Assembly: GCA_029242545.1 (NCBI GenBank)
Contig: JAQWTV010000161.1
Span: 1-63,281 of the forward strand
Source: Roseibacillus sp.
GTDB taxonomy: Bacteria > Verrucomicrobiota > Verrucomicrobiia > Verrucomicrobiales > Akkermansiaceae
Direction of reading: 5' to 3'
DNA: 63,281 bases
Positions within the stretch are counted from its first letter, which is position 1; the number at the start of each line of letters is the position of its first letter. Positions 1-8,533 of the stretch are shown piece by piece. The position numbers and the translations under genes were made by a program. The notes beneath the pieces are model-generated. The model was not told the origin of the DNA. It did not search any database and was given only the letters and a program-made list of their open reading frames with translations.

Positions 1-1
1 G

Positions 2-3000
2 GATGGCACTGCGGATGGGGCCGAAGTTGAAGAAAACACCGATCCCACCGACATTCTCGACTTTCCTGCTCCAGATATCGACACCGATGGAATCCCCGAC
101 GAATGGGAGCTCTCGTGGCCCCTGATCACCGAACTCACTCAACTTGGAGCCGGAGATTTTGATGCCGACGGGGTCAGTGATTCCGATGAATTTACGGATG
201 CTACAGATCCCACTGATCCTGATGCCGACAATGATGGTGCCAACGATGGCCAAGAAAGGGCCCTAGGCAGCGACCCCTCCAACCCCGACAGTGACGGAGA
301 CGGGCTGCTGGATGGAGTCGAGACCGGAACTGGCATCCTCGTGATTCCAGTCGGTGAGGGTGAGGAACTCAGCGATACCGGAACAAGCCCTGTCTCAGCG
401 GATACTGACGGAGACGGCCTGAACGACTACACCGAACTACTTCTCAGAGGATTAATCGTCATTACTCCGCCAATTCCCACCGGAGAAAGCCCGGAGCTTG
501 CCTTCCCTCTCGTCGGAACCTTCGAACCAGGAACAACGAGTTTTGATACTACCGGTTCTGATGTGGGCGACACCGAGCTCGGCATCTATGACGCAGCGGG
601 AAACCTTCTGGCAAATAACGATGACGCCATTGGCCTTCTCAGCGTGGTCACATGGGATCTGGAACCAGGAACCTACTTCCTTGCTGCAGGATCCTACAAC
701 ACGGCCTTTTCGACAGCCTTTACTGTCACCGCCCCTGCAGGAGCAGGTTCGATTACAGTTAATGTAAGGTCGGGAGCCTTCGATGCTGATGCCCCTGTCG
801 TCTCTTCCTTTAAAGGTGAAAACGCAAGCGGCGCAGTCTGGTTCAAACTCGAAGTGCCAGCTCCAGAGCCACCAACACCCGAATTCAGTGGCGAAAGCCC
901 AGCTCTTGCCATTCCTCTCGGCGTCTTCGAGGAAAGCGGCATCACCTTCGACAGCGAGGGATCTGAGATCTCAGATACTGAACTCGGTCTCTACGCTTTC
1001 GATGGATCTCTTCTGGAAAGCAACGACGATAGCGAACTCGGTCTCCTGAGCGTTATTGGTGGGGATCTGGCACCAGGCACCTACTACATCGCGGGTGGAG
1101 CCTACAACATGAACTTTGGACAGAGCTTTACCGCTACCGGTCCCTCCGCTGCAGGGATTACCGTGAATGTACGACAGTCTGGCCCCATAGGTGAGTTCTT
1201 GGCGAACAATCCTGTCCTGACCTCAGCGACGGGAAATGCTGCCGGAGGAGTTGTCTGGTTCACCTTCGAGCGCAGTCCGGGGGGCCCAGCCCCTTATGAC
1301 CCAAACCTCGACGACTCTGCCAGCGACTTCGATTTTGACGGCTTATCTCTCAGTGCGGAGATTTCTGCTGGAACCGATTATACCGATAACGATTCTGACG
1401 ACGACCGGCTCCTTGACGGCCCCGAGATCAGCGCAGGCACTGACCCCCTTAACCCTGATACCGATGGGGATGGACTTCAGGATGCGCAGGAGAGCGCGAC
1501 AGGGGTCTTCGTAAGTGCTGGCAACCCTGGCACGGACCCACTTCTGATCGATACCGACGGCGACGGAGCCTCTGATGGCTTCGAGGTTACCGAGAATACG
1601 GATCCCAATGATCCGACAAGCACACCGGATACCCCGTTGATTCAGCCCTCCTTCATCCCGATCAATGAAATCGCTCCCAACGCTTATGGTCCAGATCTTG
1701 ATCAGCCCGGGCTGAACTACGAGGAGAACCACTACCTCGCTGGTGAGCTTACCGGCCTTTCCCAGGACTTTTACGATATTCATGTCACAGGAGATCTCGT
1801 TCCGCAGAGCTCCACGCAGGCGGTGGAGCCCCTTGCCAGTCATGGAGAGGGCGGCACCGTGATTTCCGAGAGCACTCGCCCTTGGGTTGACGGTGGTGAT
1901 CAACCCTTCACCGTCCGCGTCAACGGATACCTTGATATGTCACTGGTTCCACTCGGAACCTACAGTATTCATCTCGGAGCTGGTGGCCGCAACTATTTCA
2001 TCATGGACACTGGAGACGGTCAGGTGACGGCTCAGCACGGCTGCTGTATCACTGCCAATCAAACTACTGAGTTCACCATTACCTCTCCAGGCATCTTTCC
2101 CTTTGATAATGTCTTCGGCAGTTCAGAAAACGACGGTGTTTCTGTGTGGTATCAAATTGGCATCAGCGGCCCCGGGATCGACGGAATCGTCGCTCTGGGT
2201 GATACCGAAAATGGCAGCCCTGCCGTGTATCCTATCGCGCAAAATGCGAACGACAGTGATCAGGATGGTCTACTCGATCCATGGGAATTGTCTTGGCCCT
2301 CGGTCACCGACCTCGGTCAGCTGAGCGGCTCATCCGATTTCGATGGAGATGGCTCAACCGAGTTGGAAGAATTCGTCATCGGGACCGATCCCACTAATCC
2401 GGATACTGACGAGGATGGCTTACTGGACGGAGCGGAGACCAATACTGGCATCTTTGTCAGCGCGTCCGATACGGGGACAGACCCCTTTAATCCTGACACG
2501 GATGGCGACCGACTTCTGGACGCGGTCGAGACCGCGACCGGAGAATTTGTCAATCTCAGTAACACAGGCACCAGCCCCCATGCCAGCGACACCGACGGAG
2601 ACACCCTGGCAGACGCCGAAGAACTGATCCTGAATGGCATACTGGAAAGAGCGCGCACCGGAGAAAGTCCAGAGCTCGCGATCCCGCTAGGAGAATTCCG
2701 CCCCGGAACCATTAGCCTCGACACGGACGGATCGGTCGTTGCCGACACCGAACTTGGGCTCTGGGATGCCAACGGTAATCTCCTTGCGGATAATGACGAC
2801 AGCGTTCTCAATCTTCGGAGTGTCATTTCAAACGAACTTCCAATCGGCACTTACTATGTGGCGGGTGGAGCCTACAACTCCCTCTTTGCTCCCGATTTCA
2901 GCATATCTGGGGGTCCCTCCAACCCAGACCCCTTCACCCTTAACCTGAGACGGGGACCATTCGATCTGGCCACTCGTGTGGAGGCAACCACCACCGGAAG

Positions 3001-5164
3001 TATCGCGAGAGGATTCATTTGGTTCACCTTCACCCTCGCTGAGCCCAGTCCCGCCCCCTCGGGTGGAAGCCCCGAAACAGCCATTCCGCTGGGATCCTTC
3101 TCGACGGGCATTCTGAGTCTGGACACTGAAGGCTCAGAGGTTGCCGATACCAATCTCGGACTATGGGATGCGGATGGGGTTCTGCTGGATAGCAACGACG
3201 ACAGTGCGCTCGGGCTCCAGAGCATCATTTCCAGTGATCTTCCGGAAGGTGTCTACTACCTGGCAGGCGGAGCTGAGAACACTTCCTTTGCGGACGGATT
3301 CTCCGTGGAGGGCGGAGCCGCAATTTCACCACAGGGTCTCACCGTCAATATCAGGCAGGGCGCTTTCGATGCCGCTGCACCGATCGAGGCCTCTGCGACA
3401 CGGGGAGGTGAGGAATTTTTCTGGTTTACCTTTAGTGTCAGCGGCCCCATTTCCCTGACGCTGGATCCTAATGTGGATGACTCCGACTCGGACTTCGATG
3501 ACGATGGAGCCTCCCTCAGCGAGGAGTTTGCTGCAGGGACGAATCCTCAGGACGACGACTCCGACGATGACACCCTTCTCGATGGAGCAGAGCTCACGGC
3601 AGGCACCAACCCGCTATCGAATGACACCGATGGTGATGGACTACTGGACGGAGTAGAAACAGGAACCGGCATTCTGGTGGATGCCAACGACACCGGAACT
3701 GATCCAACTCTGTCCGATACCGATGGTGACGGCGCCAGTGACTCCTTTGAGGTCGACCAGAACACCGATCCAAGCGATGCGAACAGCAGACCTGATATTC
3801 CGGTGATACAGCCCTCCTTCCTTCCGATCAACGAGTTCGTTCCCGGTTCGTACGCGCCAGACCTGACCCAGACGGGTCTCAACTACCAGGAGAACCACTA
3901 TCTCGCTGGCGTGGTTCTCAGCACTCAGGCCGAGGGCAACTACAATGCCCACGTCTCTGGAGATCCCGCCCCACTGAGTTCGTTTGATGCTATTGTCCCG
4001 TGGGCGAGTCATGGTGTCGGCGGAAACACCATCTCCACCCGGAACGACGCGTGGCTGGATGGTGGCGGCGAGGACTTCACTGTGCGGATCAACGGATACC
4101 TCGACATGTCGAGCTTCACCCCCGGCACCTACAACATCCACCTTGGTGGAGTTGATACCAACTACTTCATCATGGACACTGCGGACGGACAGGTTCTCGC
4201 GCAGCACAACTGCTGCCCAGAGAACCAATCGACTGCCTTTACCATTACCATTCCCGGCCTCTTCCCGTTCGACAACGTGTTCGGCCAGCAGGATGGCGGC
4301 GACTGGTATGACGTCGGCATCAGTGGTCCCGGCATCAACGGCATTGTGGCTCTCGGTGACACCGAAAATGGCAGCCCTCCAGTGAACCCGATCGGGGCTC
4401 TCATCGAAACGGAGGATGTTCACAATTTCTCAGTTGCCAACGGTGATGGCGATGAGACCATTGACTTCGAGTGGAATAGTTTCGCGTCTGAGGTGTATAC
4501 CGTGGTGAGCTCAACTGACCCTGAAAATGATGGTCCTCCGACGAGCTGGGAGCCTGTCGAGGGACTGCAGGTCCTGTCTGCCACTTTACCTCTCAATCAG
4601 CACAGCATTGCCAGACCGGATGATGCATCTCGTTTCTACCATCTTCTGGCATCACCAGCACCCTCCCTGTTCTCCGATGATTTCGAATCAGGAGCTGAAG
4701 GTTGGACGACCATCGTGAATGACGAGAATGGAGCTACCCAGTGGGAACTGGGCAGACCGGAGGCCTCTACCGGACCTAACGCGGGCGCCGATGACTCTGC
4801 AAACGCGTGGACCACAAACATCGGGGACTACGGGCCTGATTCTAATATCTCTCTTCGGTCTCCCGCCATCGATCTCTCAGGTTTACCGGGAGCGCAATTG
4901 AACCTTGATGTCTTCCGCGATGCAGATGGGTTTGGGGATATCGCCACCGTCAGATTTCTCAGAGCTGAAGACGGAACCCTGCTGGGAGATCCGGCCACTA
5001 TCGACATGACGGTCTTTGATACGGAATGGACCTCGATTGAAATTCCGGTTGATGGCGCAGCACTTGGGGAAACCATTCTGATTGAATTCAACTTTCAGAG
5101 CGATAGCAGCCCGGATGCCTTCAGTGGCATCTCGATCGATAACGTCAGCATTAGCGCGAACTAG
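2..5164 (+). CDS. giant secreted thrombospondin type-3 repeat protein (3' part)
   Basis: The reading frame is open from base 2, so the gene starts outside the window; the first start-like codon inside (GTG at 341) is internal. About 1720 codons are visible. Acidic DxDxDG loops typical of Ca-binding thrombospondin type-3 repeats recur throughout. Four PPC-like beta modules with a GESPELA... opening lie near residues 160-286, 296-423, 887-1010 and 1020-1147. An unrecognised ~200-residue domain (547-747 and 1267-1463) opens with PINE and contains a vicinal Cys pair. The last ~165 residues resemble a MAM/concanavalin-like jelly roll (opens FSDDFESG, ends near SIDNVSIS). Residues ~28-750 and ~750-1460 are two copies of one block. 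No C-terminal anchor or sorting motif is seen. It is probably an extracellular structural or adhesive protein; that role is inferred, the repeat families are recognised. Confidence 0.85.
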   Translation, partial: DGTADGAEVEENTDPTDILDFPAPDIDTDGIPDEWELSWPLITELTQLGAGDFDADGVSDSDEFTDATDPTDPDADNDGANDGQERALGSDPSNPDSDGDGLLDGVETGTGILVIPVGEGEELSDTGTSPVSADTDGDGLNDYTELLLRGLIVITPPIPTGESPELAFPLVGTFEPGTTSFDTTGSDVGDTELGIYDAAGNLLANNDDAIGLLSVVTWDLEPGTYFLAAGSYNTAFSTAFTVTAPAGAGSITVNVRSGAFDADAPVVSSFKGENASGAVWFKLEVPAPEPPTPEFSGESPALAIPLGVFEESGITFDSEGSEISDTELGLYAFDGSLLESNDDSELGLLSVIGGDLAPGTYYIAGGAYNMNFGQSFTATGPSAAGITVNVRQSGPIGEFLANNPVLTSATGNAAGGVVWFTFERSPGGPAPYDPNLDDSASDFDFDGLSLSAEISAGTDYTDNDSDDDRLLDGPEISAGTDPLNPDTDGDGLQDAQESATGVFVSAGNPGTDPLLIDTDGDGASDGFEVTENTDPNDPTSTPDTPLIQPSFIPINEIAPNAYGPDLDQPGLNYEENHYLAGELTGLSQDFYDIHVTGDLVPQSSTQAVEPLASHGEGGTVISESTRPWVDGGDQPFTVRVNGYLDMSLVPLGTYSIHLGAGGRNYFIMDTGDGQVTAQHGCCITANQTTEFTITSPGIFPFDNVFGSSENDGVSVWYQIGISGPGIDGIVALGDTENGSPAVYPIAQNANDSDQDGLLDPWELSWPSVTDLGQLSGSSDFDGDGSTELEEFVIGTDPTNPDTDEDGLLDGAETNTGIFVSASDTGTDPFNPDTDGDRLLDAVETATGEFVNLSNTGTSPHASDTDGDTLADAEELILNGILERARTGESPELAIPLGEFRPGTISLDTDGSVVADTELGLWDANGNLLADNDDSVLNLRSVISNELPIGTYYVAGGAYNSLFAPDFSISGGPSNPDPFTLNLRRGPFDLATRVEATTTGSIARGFIWFTFTLAEPSPAPSGGSPETAIPLGSFSTGILSLDTEGSEVADTNLGLWDADGVLLDSNDDSALGLQSIISSDLPEGVYYLAGGAENTSFADGFSVEGGAAISPQGLTVNIRQGAFDAAAPIEASATRGGEEFFWFTFSVSGPISLTLDPNVDDSDSDFDDDGASLSEEFAAGTNPQDDDSDDDTLLDGAELTAGTNPLSNDTDGDGLLDGVETGTGILVDANDTGTDPTLSDTDGDGASDSFEVDQNTDPSDANSRPDIPVIQPSFLPINEFVPGSYAPDLTQTGLNYQENHYLAGVVLSTQAEGNYNAHVSGDPAPLSSFDAIVPWASHGVGGNTISTRNDAWLDGGGEDFTVRINGYLDMSSFTPGTYNIHLGGVDTNYFIMDTADGQVLAQHNCCPENQSTAFTITIPGLFPFDNVFGQQDGGDWYDVGISGPGINGIVALGDTENGSPPVNPIGALIETEDVHNFSVANGDGDETIDFEWNSFASEVYTVVSSTDPENDGPPTSWEPVEGLQVLSATLPLNQHSIARPDDASRFYHLLASPAPSLFSDDFESGAEGWTTIVNDENGATQWELGRPEASTGPNAGADDSANAWTTNIGDYGPDSNISLRSPAIDLSGLPGAQLNLDVFRDADGFGDIATVRFLRAEDGTLLGDPATIDMTVFDTEWTSIEIPVDGAALGETILIEFNFQSDSSPDAFSGISIDNVSISAN

Positions 5165-5178
5165 GCGAACCGTTTTTC

Positions 5179-5213
5179 AGGGCGGTGAAGTCTCGCAGCT
5201 TCGCCGCCCTTTT
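5179..5213 (+). terminator. Rho-independent terminator of the giant repeat protein gene
   Basis: A 12-bp stem (AGGGCGGTGAAG pairing with CTTCGCCGCCCT, one G-U pair) closes an 8-nt loop and is followed by TTTTCATTT on the plus strand. The minus strand lacks a following T-run, so it serves the rightward gene ending at 5164. It abuts the 3' end of the convergent transporter gene. Confidence 0.8.
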
Positions 5214-6445
5214 CATTTCTCGACCGCCGCAAGTAGTGCTCCGGACTTTGGCTGCCTTGGGAGAAAAGCGGTAAGGACTGTCGCCACCGCCACAAATCCG
5301 GTGCTGACCCAGAGACAGCCCGGAAGGCCGTGGGAAAGGTAGACAACACCAGAGAGCAGGGTTCCAATCAGGCGACCTCCTGCATTTGCCATGTAATAGA
5401 ATCCGACGTTCAGGGCCACCTCATCTGAGTCGGTGTAGGCCAGAATCAAATAGGAGTGTACTGCTGAGTTCACCGCGAAGACCATTCCGAAGACCGCCAG
5501 CCCTACCAACACCACGATTCCTAGCCGGAATTCAATCTCCACCGCCAGCGCCAGAGATCCCGTCACTGCCGTAAGGATCCCTGCCCATCTCAAGGCAGAA
5601 CCAGCCCCCCCGTGCCGCAGGAGCGCAGGCGCCCCTGCCTGTATCAGGCCGTAGCCGATAACCCACGCCGCCATGAAAGCACCCACTGCCGCAAAGCTCC
5701 ACTGCAGAGTTTCCTTCAGAAACACCGGCAAGCCCACCACGAACCATATGTCTCGAGAGCCAAAGAGGAAAAACCGCGCAAACGAGAGATAATTAATCTC
5801 CCGGCTCTTGGAAAAGAGCTGAGTGAATTTCACCTTCACCTTCGATCTGCCGAGATCCTGTCTCATGGTCAAGAGGCCCACCAGCAAGGTGACCGAGAGA
5901 GCCCCAGCCATGAGCCAGAGGGCCCATTGGAAGCCAAGCCAGCCGAGCAGCACGCCCCCCAGCAAGAACCCCACGCCCTTGAGCGCATTCTTCGAACCTG
6001 TGAGGACAGCAACCCATTTGAAGAGCGCGCGGTTCTCCGCCTCTTGGCTTCCGAGGTCAGGAATCAGCAACTTGACCGCGCTTTTCGAGCTCATCTTAGT
6101 GAGGTCCTTGGCAACTCCCGAGAGCGCCTGAGCAGCCATGACATAGATAACTGAGAGAACCTCCAGCCAGCCCGGCTGAACAAGCGACAACGCCAGAAGA
6201 GCAACCACCTGAGTCGCCAGCCCTGAAAAGAGGGTTAGTTTCAGTCCAAATCTGGATCCTATCCACCCGCCGAGCAGGTTCGTCACTACCCCACAGGCCT
6301 CATAAAGCAGAAAAAGAAATGCCAGTTGAACCGAAGAATACCCGAGGGAGTGAAAGTGGAGCAGAACGAGCATACGCAATGCCCCATCCGTCAGGGTAAA
6401 GCCCCAGTAGGACGCCGTAACAATAGTGTAGCTTCGTCTTTCCAT
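5213..6445 (-). CDS. arsJ: organoarsenical (1-arseno-3-phosphoglycerate) efflux MFS transporter ArsJ
   Basis: This is a ~410-residue polytopic MFS protein. It is assigned to ArsJ because it directly follows a GAPDH gene and an arsR gene on the same strand, the arrangement known for the ArsJ pathway, and because its opening (MERRSYTIVTASYW) is ArsJ-like. In that pathway GAPDH makes unstable 1-arseno-3-phosphoglycerate from arsenate and ArsJ exports it from the cytoplasm, where it hydrolyses. I chose the ATG at 6445; a TTG 18 bases upstream (6463) is in frame, but neither has well-spaced Shine-Dalgarno complementarity. The GAPDH stop lies 28 bases upstream, so the two are almost certainly co-transcribed. 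A generic MFS drug exporter is the alternative, but the context argues against it. Confidence 0.88.
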   Translation of the reverse strand: MERRSYTIVTASYWGFTLTDGALRMLVLLHFHSLGYSSVQLAFLFLLYEACGVVTNLLGGWIGSRFGLKLTLFSGLATQVVALLALSLVQPGWLEVLSVIYVMAAQALSGVAKDLTKMSSKSAVKLLIPDLGSQEAENRALFKWVAVLTGSKNALKGVGFLLGGVLLGWLGFQWALWLMAGALSVTLLVGLLTMRQDLGRSKVKVKFTQLFSKSREINYLSFARFFLFGSRDIWFVVGLPVFLKETLQWSFAAVGAFMAAWVIGYGLIQAGAPALLRHGGAGSALRWAGILTAVTGSLALAVEIEFRLGIVVLVGLAVFGMVFAVNSAVHSYLILAYTDSDEVALNVGFYYMANAGGRLIGTLLSGVVYLSHGLPGCLWVSTGFVAVATVLTAFLPRQPKSGALLAAVEK

Positions 6446-6473
6446 ACTCCCGGCTCTACACAAGAACAGGACG

Positions 6474-7481
6474 TCAGCTCATCAATTCAGCAACCTTGGA
6501 AACAAGGTCCATCATCCGGCAAGCGTATCCAATTTCATTATCATACCATACAAGGAGCTTTAACTGAGTACCATCGTTCACCATGGTGGAGGGCCCGTCC
6601 ACGATGCCCGATCTCGGATCATTCACAAAATCCGTGGATACCAGAGGCTTCTCCTCAAATCCGAGTATCCCTTTTAATTCTCCATTTGCAGCCTCTCTCA
6701 GATACTGGTTGACCTCCTCCGCTGTCGTATGCCGGGCCAGCTCAAACACACAGTCCGTAAGACTGGCATTGAGCAGGGGCAAGCGAACTGCCAGACCATT
6801 CAACTTACCCTTCAACTCAGGATAAATCATCGTTATGGCCGTGGCCGAACCCGTCGTGGTAGGTATCAATGAATTCAGCGCGGAACGCGCTCTCCGGAAA
6901 TCCTTATGAGGGGCATCAACCACCACCTGCGTGTTGGTTACATCGTGCAGGGTTGTAATAAGCCCGTGGACAATTCCGAGCTGCTCCTGAATCACTTTTA
7001 CCACCGGCGCGATGCAATTGGTGGTGCAGGAGGCGGCAGTAACCAGATCATGCACCGTGGGATCGTATAGGTGGTCATTACAACCCATCACAATATTCAG
7101 CTCCTCTTTGACCGGAGCTGCCACTACGACCTTCCGCACACCACCATCAAAGTAGGGTTGGATCACCTCCCTCGTTCGAAAGGCCCCCGTGCTCTCCACA
7201 ACCAGATCGATCCCCATCCCTGCCCAGTCTATCTCGCCTGGAGTGGATTTATCGCTGAAAGTCACTTCCCTTCCCTCTACCCGAAAGCGATCGTCCTCCG
7301 CTTCAATATCGCGATCCCAGCGACCATGGACCGTGTCATACTCGAGGAGATGCGCCCCCATTTTAGCCCCGCCCTTGACCTCATTGACATGAACGATCTC
7401 TATCTGTTCATCATCCCACCCCGCCCTGAACCCAAGGCGACCCATTCTTCCAAATCCATTAATTCCGACTCGTATACTCAT
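6474..7481 (-). CDS. gapdh: ArsJ-associated glyceraldehyde-3-phosphate dehydrogenase
   Basis: A 335-residue type I GAPDH. The NAD-binding [10 protein letters not shown] motif lies at residues 7-16 and the catalytic SCTTNC motif has its nucleophile at Cys152. In ars operons this paralogue accepts arsenate in place of phosphate and produces 1-arseno-3-phosphoglycerate, which ArsJ exports. It sits between arsR (26-base gap) and arsJ on the same strand. Nothing in the sequence alone separates an arsenate-dedicated from a glycolytic GAPDH; the assignment rests on the operon. No pgk or tpi gene is adjacent, which also argues against a housekeeping glycolytic locus. Confidence 0.9.
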   Translation of the reverse strand: MSIRVGINGFGRMGRLGFRAGWDDEQIEIVHVNEVKGGAKMGAHLLEYDTVHGRWDRDIEAEDDRFRVEGREVTFSDKSTPGEIDWAGMGIDLVVESTGAFRTREVIQPYFDGGVRKVVVAAPVKEELNIVMGCNDHLYDPTVHDLVTAASCTTNCIAPVVKVIQEQLGIVHGLITTLHDVTNTQVVVDAPHKDFRRARSALNSLIPTTTGSATAITMIYPELKGKLNGLAVRLPLLNASLTDCVFELARHTTAEEVNQYLREAANGELKGILGFEEKPLVSTDFVNDPRSGIVDGPSTMVNDGTQLKLLVWYDNEIGYACRMMDLVSKVAELMS

Positions 7482-7507
7482 TAGCTCTCAAATTTCTTGG
7501 GTTGTCT

Positions 7508-7843
7508 TCAGCAGCAGGACTCAACCTTTTCCATCTGCTCCGATGACGCAAAACAGAGTTCTGGCCGGCCCTGACAACAATCCTCGGACAGAAAGTCCAC
7601 CAGTTGCCGGAACCCAGCTACGCACACCCCATAATAAATTGTGCGGCCTGCTCGTTCCGATTCGATCAACCCTGCACGACTCAATTCCTTCAGATGGAAT
7701 GAGAGAGTGGGCTTTGCGACTTCCAAGGTTTCGGCCAAATCACCAGCGCAGAGCTTTCCTGACCGCACCAGCAAACGAAAAACCTCGAGGCGTGAGGGAT
7801 GCGCGAGAGAAGTCAGTGCCTGCACCGCGTTTGTTATTTCCAT
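7508..7843 (-). CDS. arsR: ArsR-family metalloid-responsive repressor
   Basis: A 111-residue winged-helix repressor. The recognition region AKPTLSFHLKELSRAG lies at residues 43-58. The classical E. coli-type Cys triad in the DNA-binding helix is missing: only Cys32 is present there. Instead there is a C-terminal cluster Cys89-Cys90-Cys97, plus Cys110-Cys111, resembling the C-terminal As(III) site of Acidithiobacillus-type ArsR proteins. It is expected to repress its own operon and release DNA on binding trivalent arsenic or antimony. The ATG at 7843 lies inside a palindrome that is probably its operator. It is the first gene of arsR-gapdh-arsJ and divergent from the exporter operon. Confidence 0.93.
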   Translation of the reverse strand: MEITNAVQALTSLAHPSRLEVFRLLVRSGKLCAGDLAETLEVAKPTLSFHLKELSRAGLIESERAGRTIYYGVCVAGFRQLVDFLSEDCCQGRPELCFASSEQMEKVESCC

Positions 7844-7853
7844 ATTTATGGAA
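7838..7853. promoter_or_regulatory. probable ArsR operator palindrome
   Basis: TTCCATATTTATGGAA is an inverted repeat with perfect 7-bp arms and a 2-bp centre. It covers the arsR start codon (7841-7843) and touches the likely -10 region. AT-rich direct repeats of ATAATT (minus strand, 7852-7866) continue upstream. Dyads of this kind at the start of arsR genes are usual ArsR sites; occupancy here is inferred. Confidence 0.5.
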
Positions 7854-7879
7854 TTATCGAATTATAAGGTCCCAGTCAA
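7851..7879 (-). promoter_or_regulatory. candidate sigma-70 promoter of arsR-gapdh-arsJ
   Basis: On the minus strand TTGACT (7879-7874) is followed after 15-17 bases by GATAAT/TAATTC (7858-7851). The -10 overlaps the ArsR palindrome, which would allow repression. The transcript would start almost at the arsR ATG, giving a very short leader. Confidence 0.4.
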
Positions 7880-7945
7880 TGGCTATCCTGTTTTCCTGAC
7901 CTGAAATCAGCCCGAAAGTCTCCCATCCAAAGGTTTTTGAGGGAA

Positions 7946-7973
7946 TTGACCCTTGTCCGGACCGTGGTAAGCT
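7946..7973 (+). promoter_or_regulatory. candidate promoter of the rightward exporter operon
   Basis: TTGACC at 7946-7951 is followed after 16 bases by TAAGCT (7968-7973), a good -35 with a weak -10. Transcription would begin near 7980, where a GTG could be leaderless, or would leave a short leader before the ATG at 8013. The arsR palindrome lies about 95 bases upstream. Confidence 0.3.
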
Positions 7974-7979
7974 AGCCCT

Positions 7980-8405
7980 GTGCTCCGCAGAGTAACAGGA
8001 ACTGGCCTGACCATGGCGATGATCTTTCTCATCGCCCTGCGTATCCCTGCGTTCGCCTTCTGCCCCTGTGAACAGGATCTGACCCTGAACAATGGTGGGT
8101 GCTGCCAGCACGAATGTGCCGTCGAAAGCCCTGTTTCTGATTGCTGCTCTACAGAGGTTCCCGGAGATATCAAATCATGCCAGAATTGCTTGATCGTCTT
8201 GTCCCTCGACCCGGGTCACTTCAACTGGTCAGGCTCCCAATCGCAATGCCCGCAAGGCAAGGGAGCTCCTGCAGCACTCCCAATGGGTATCCAGAGCGAG
8301 GTCCTACCGGATCAACCACTCGTCTTTCTCGACGGTTCGATCCGCGGATCTCCGCCATCCAAGGCGCTCTCCGTTCTAATTCGGACGACGATCCTGAGGC
8401 TTTGA
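7980..8405 (+). CDS. Cys-rich exported protein of unknown family
   Basis: I do not recognise the family. The protein has 141 residues from the GTG start (LRR in the N-region, hydrophobic core ending near IPAFAF), or 130 from ATG 8013. The GTG gives the better signal peptide. The mature part begins CPCEQD and holds ten cysteines, including CC pairs and a CxxC, in about 70 residues; the C-terminal third is poorly conserved-looking. It is the first gene of an operon continuing with HlyD, ABC, FtsX and ArsP-like genes, with the next start 5-128 bases downstream. A periplasmic metalloid- or metal-binding role is inferred from the Cys content and the arsR neighbourhood. Confidence 0.6.
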   Translation: MLRRVTGTGLTMAMIFLIALRIPAFAFCPCEQDLTLNNGGCCQHECAVESPVSDCCSTEVPGDIKSCQNCLIVLSLDPGHFNWSGSQSQCPQGKGAPAALPMGIQSEVLPDQPLVFLDGSIRGSPPSKALSVLIRTTILRL

Positions 8406-8533
8406 CCTTCATGGAACCGACAGCACTAATGCTGTCTCGGCAACCTTGTTCGCTGCTCCTGGCAGCGTCGCATTCGCGCAACCCGACCGGCCTCTTCCCG
8501 GTCACCTCCCCGTTCCCAATCCCTGAACTTTCC

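Noticed and set aside
3641..4423. 260-codon minus-strand frame inside the giant surface protein gene
   Set aside because: Shadow of the GC-skewed repeats; no recognisable domain, and it is fully covered by the well-supported plus-strand gene.
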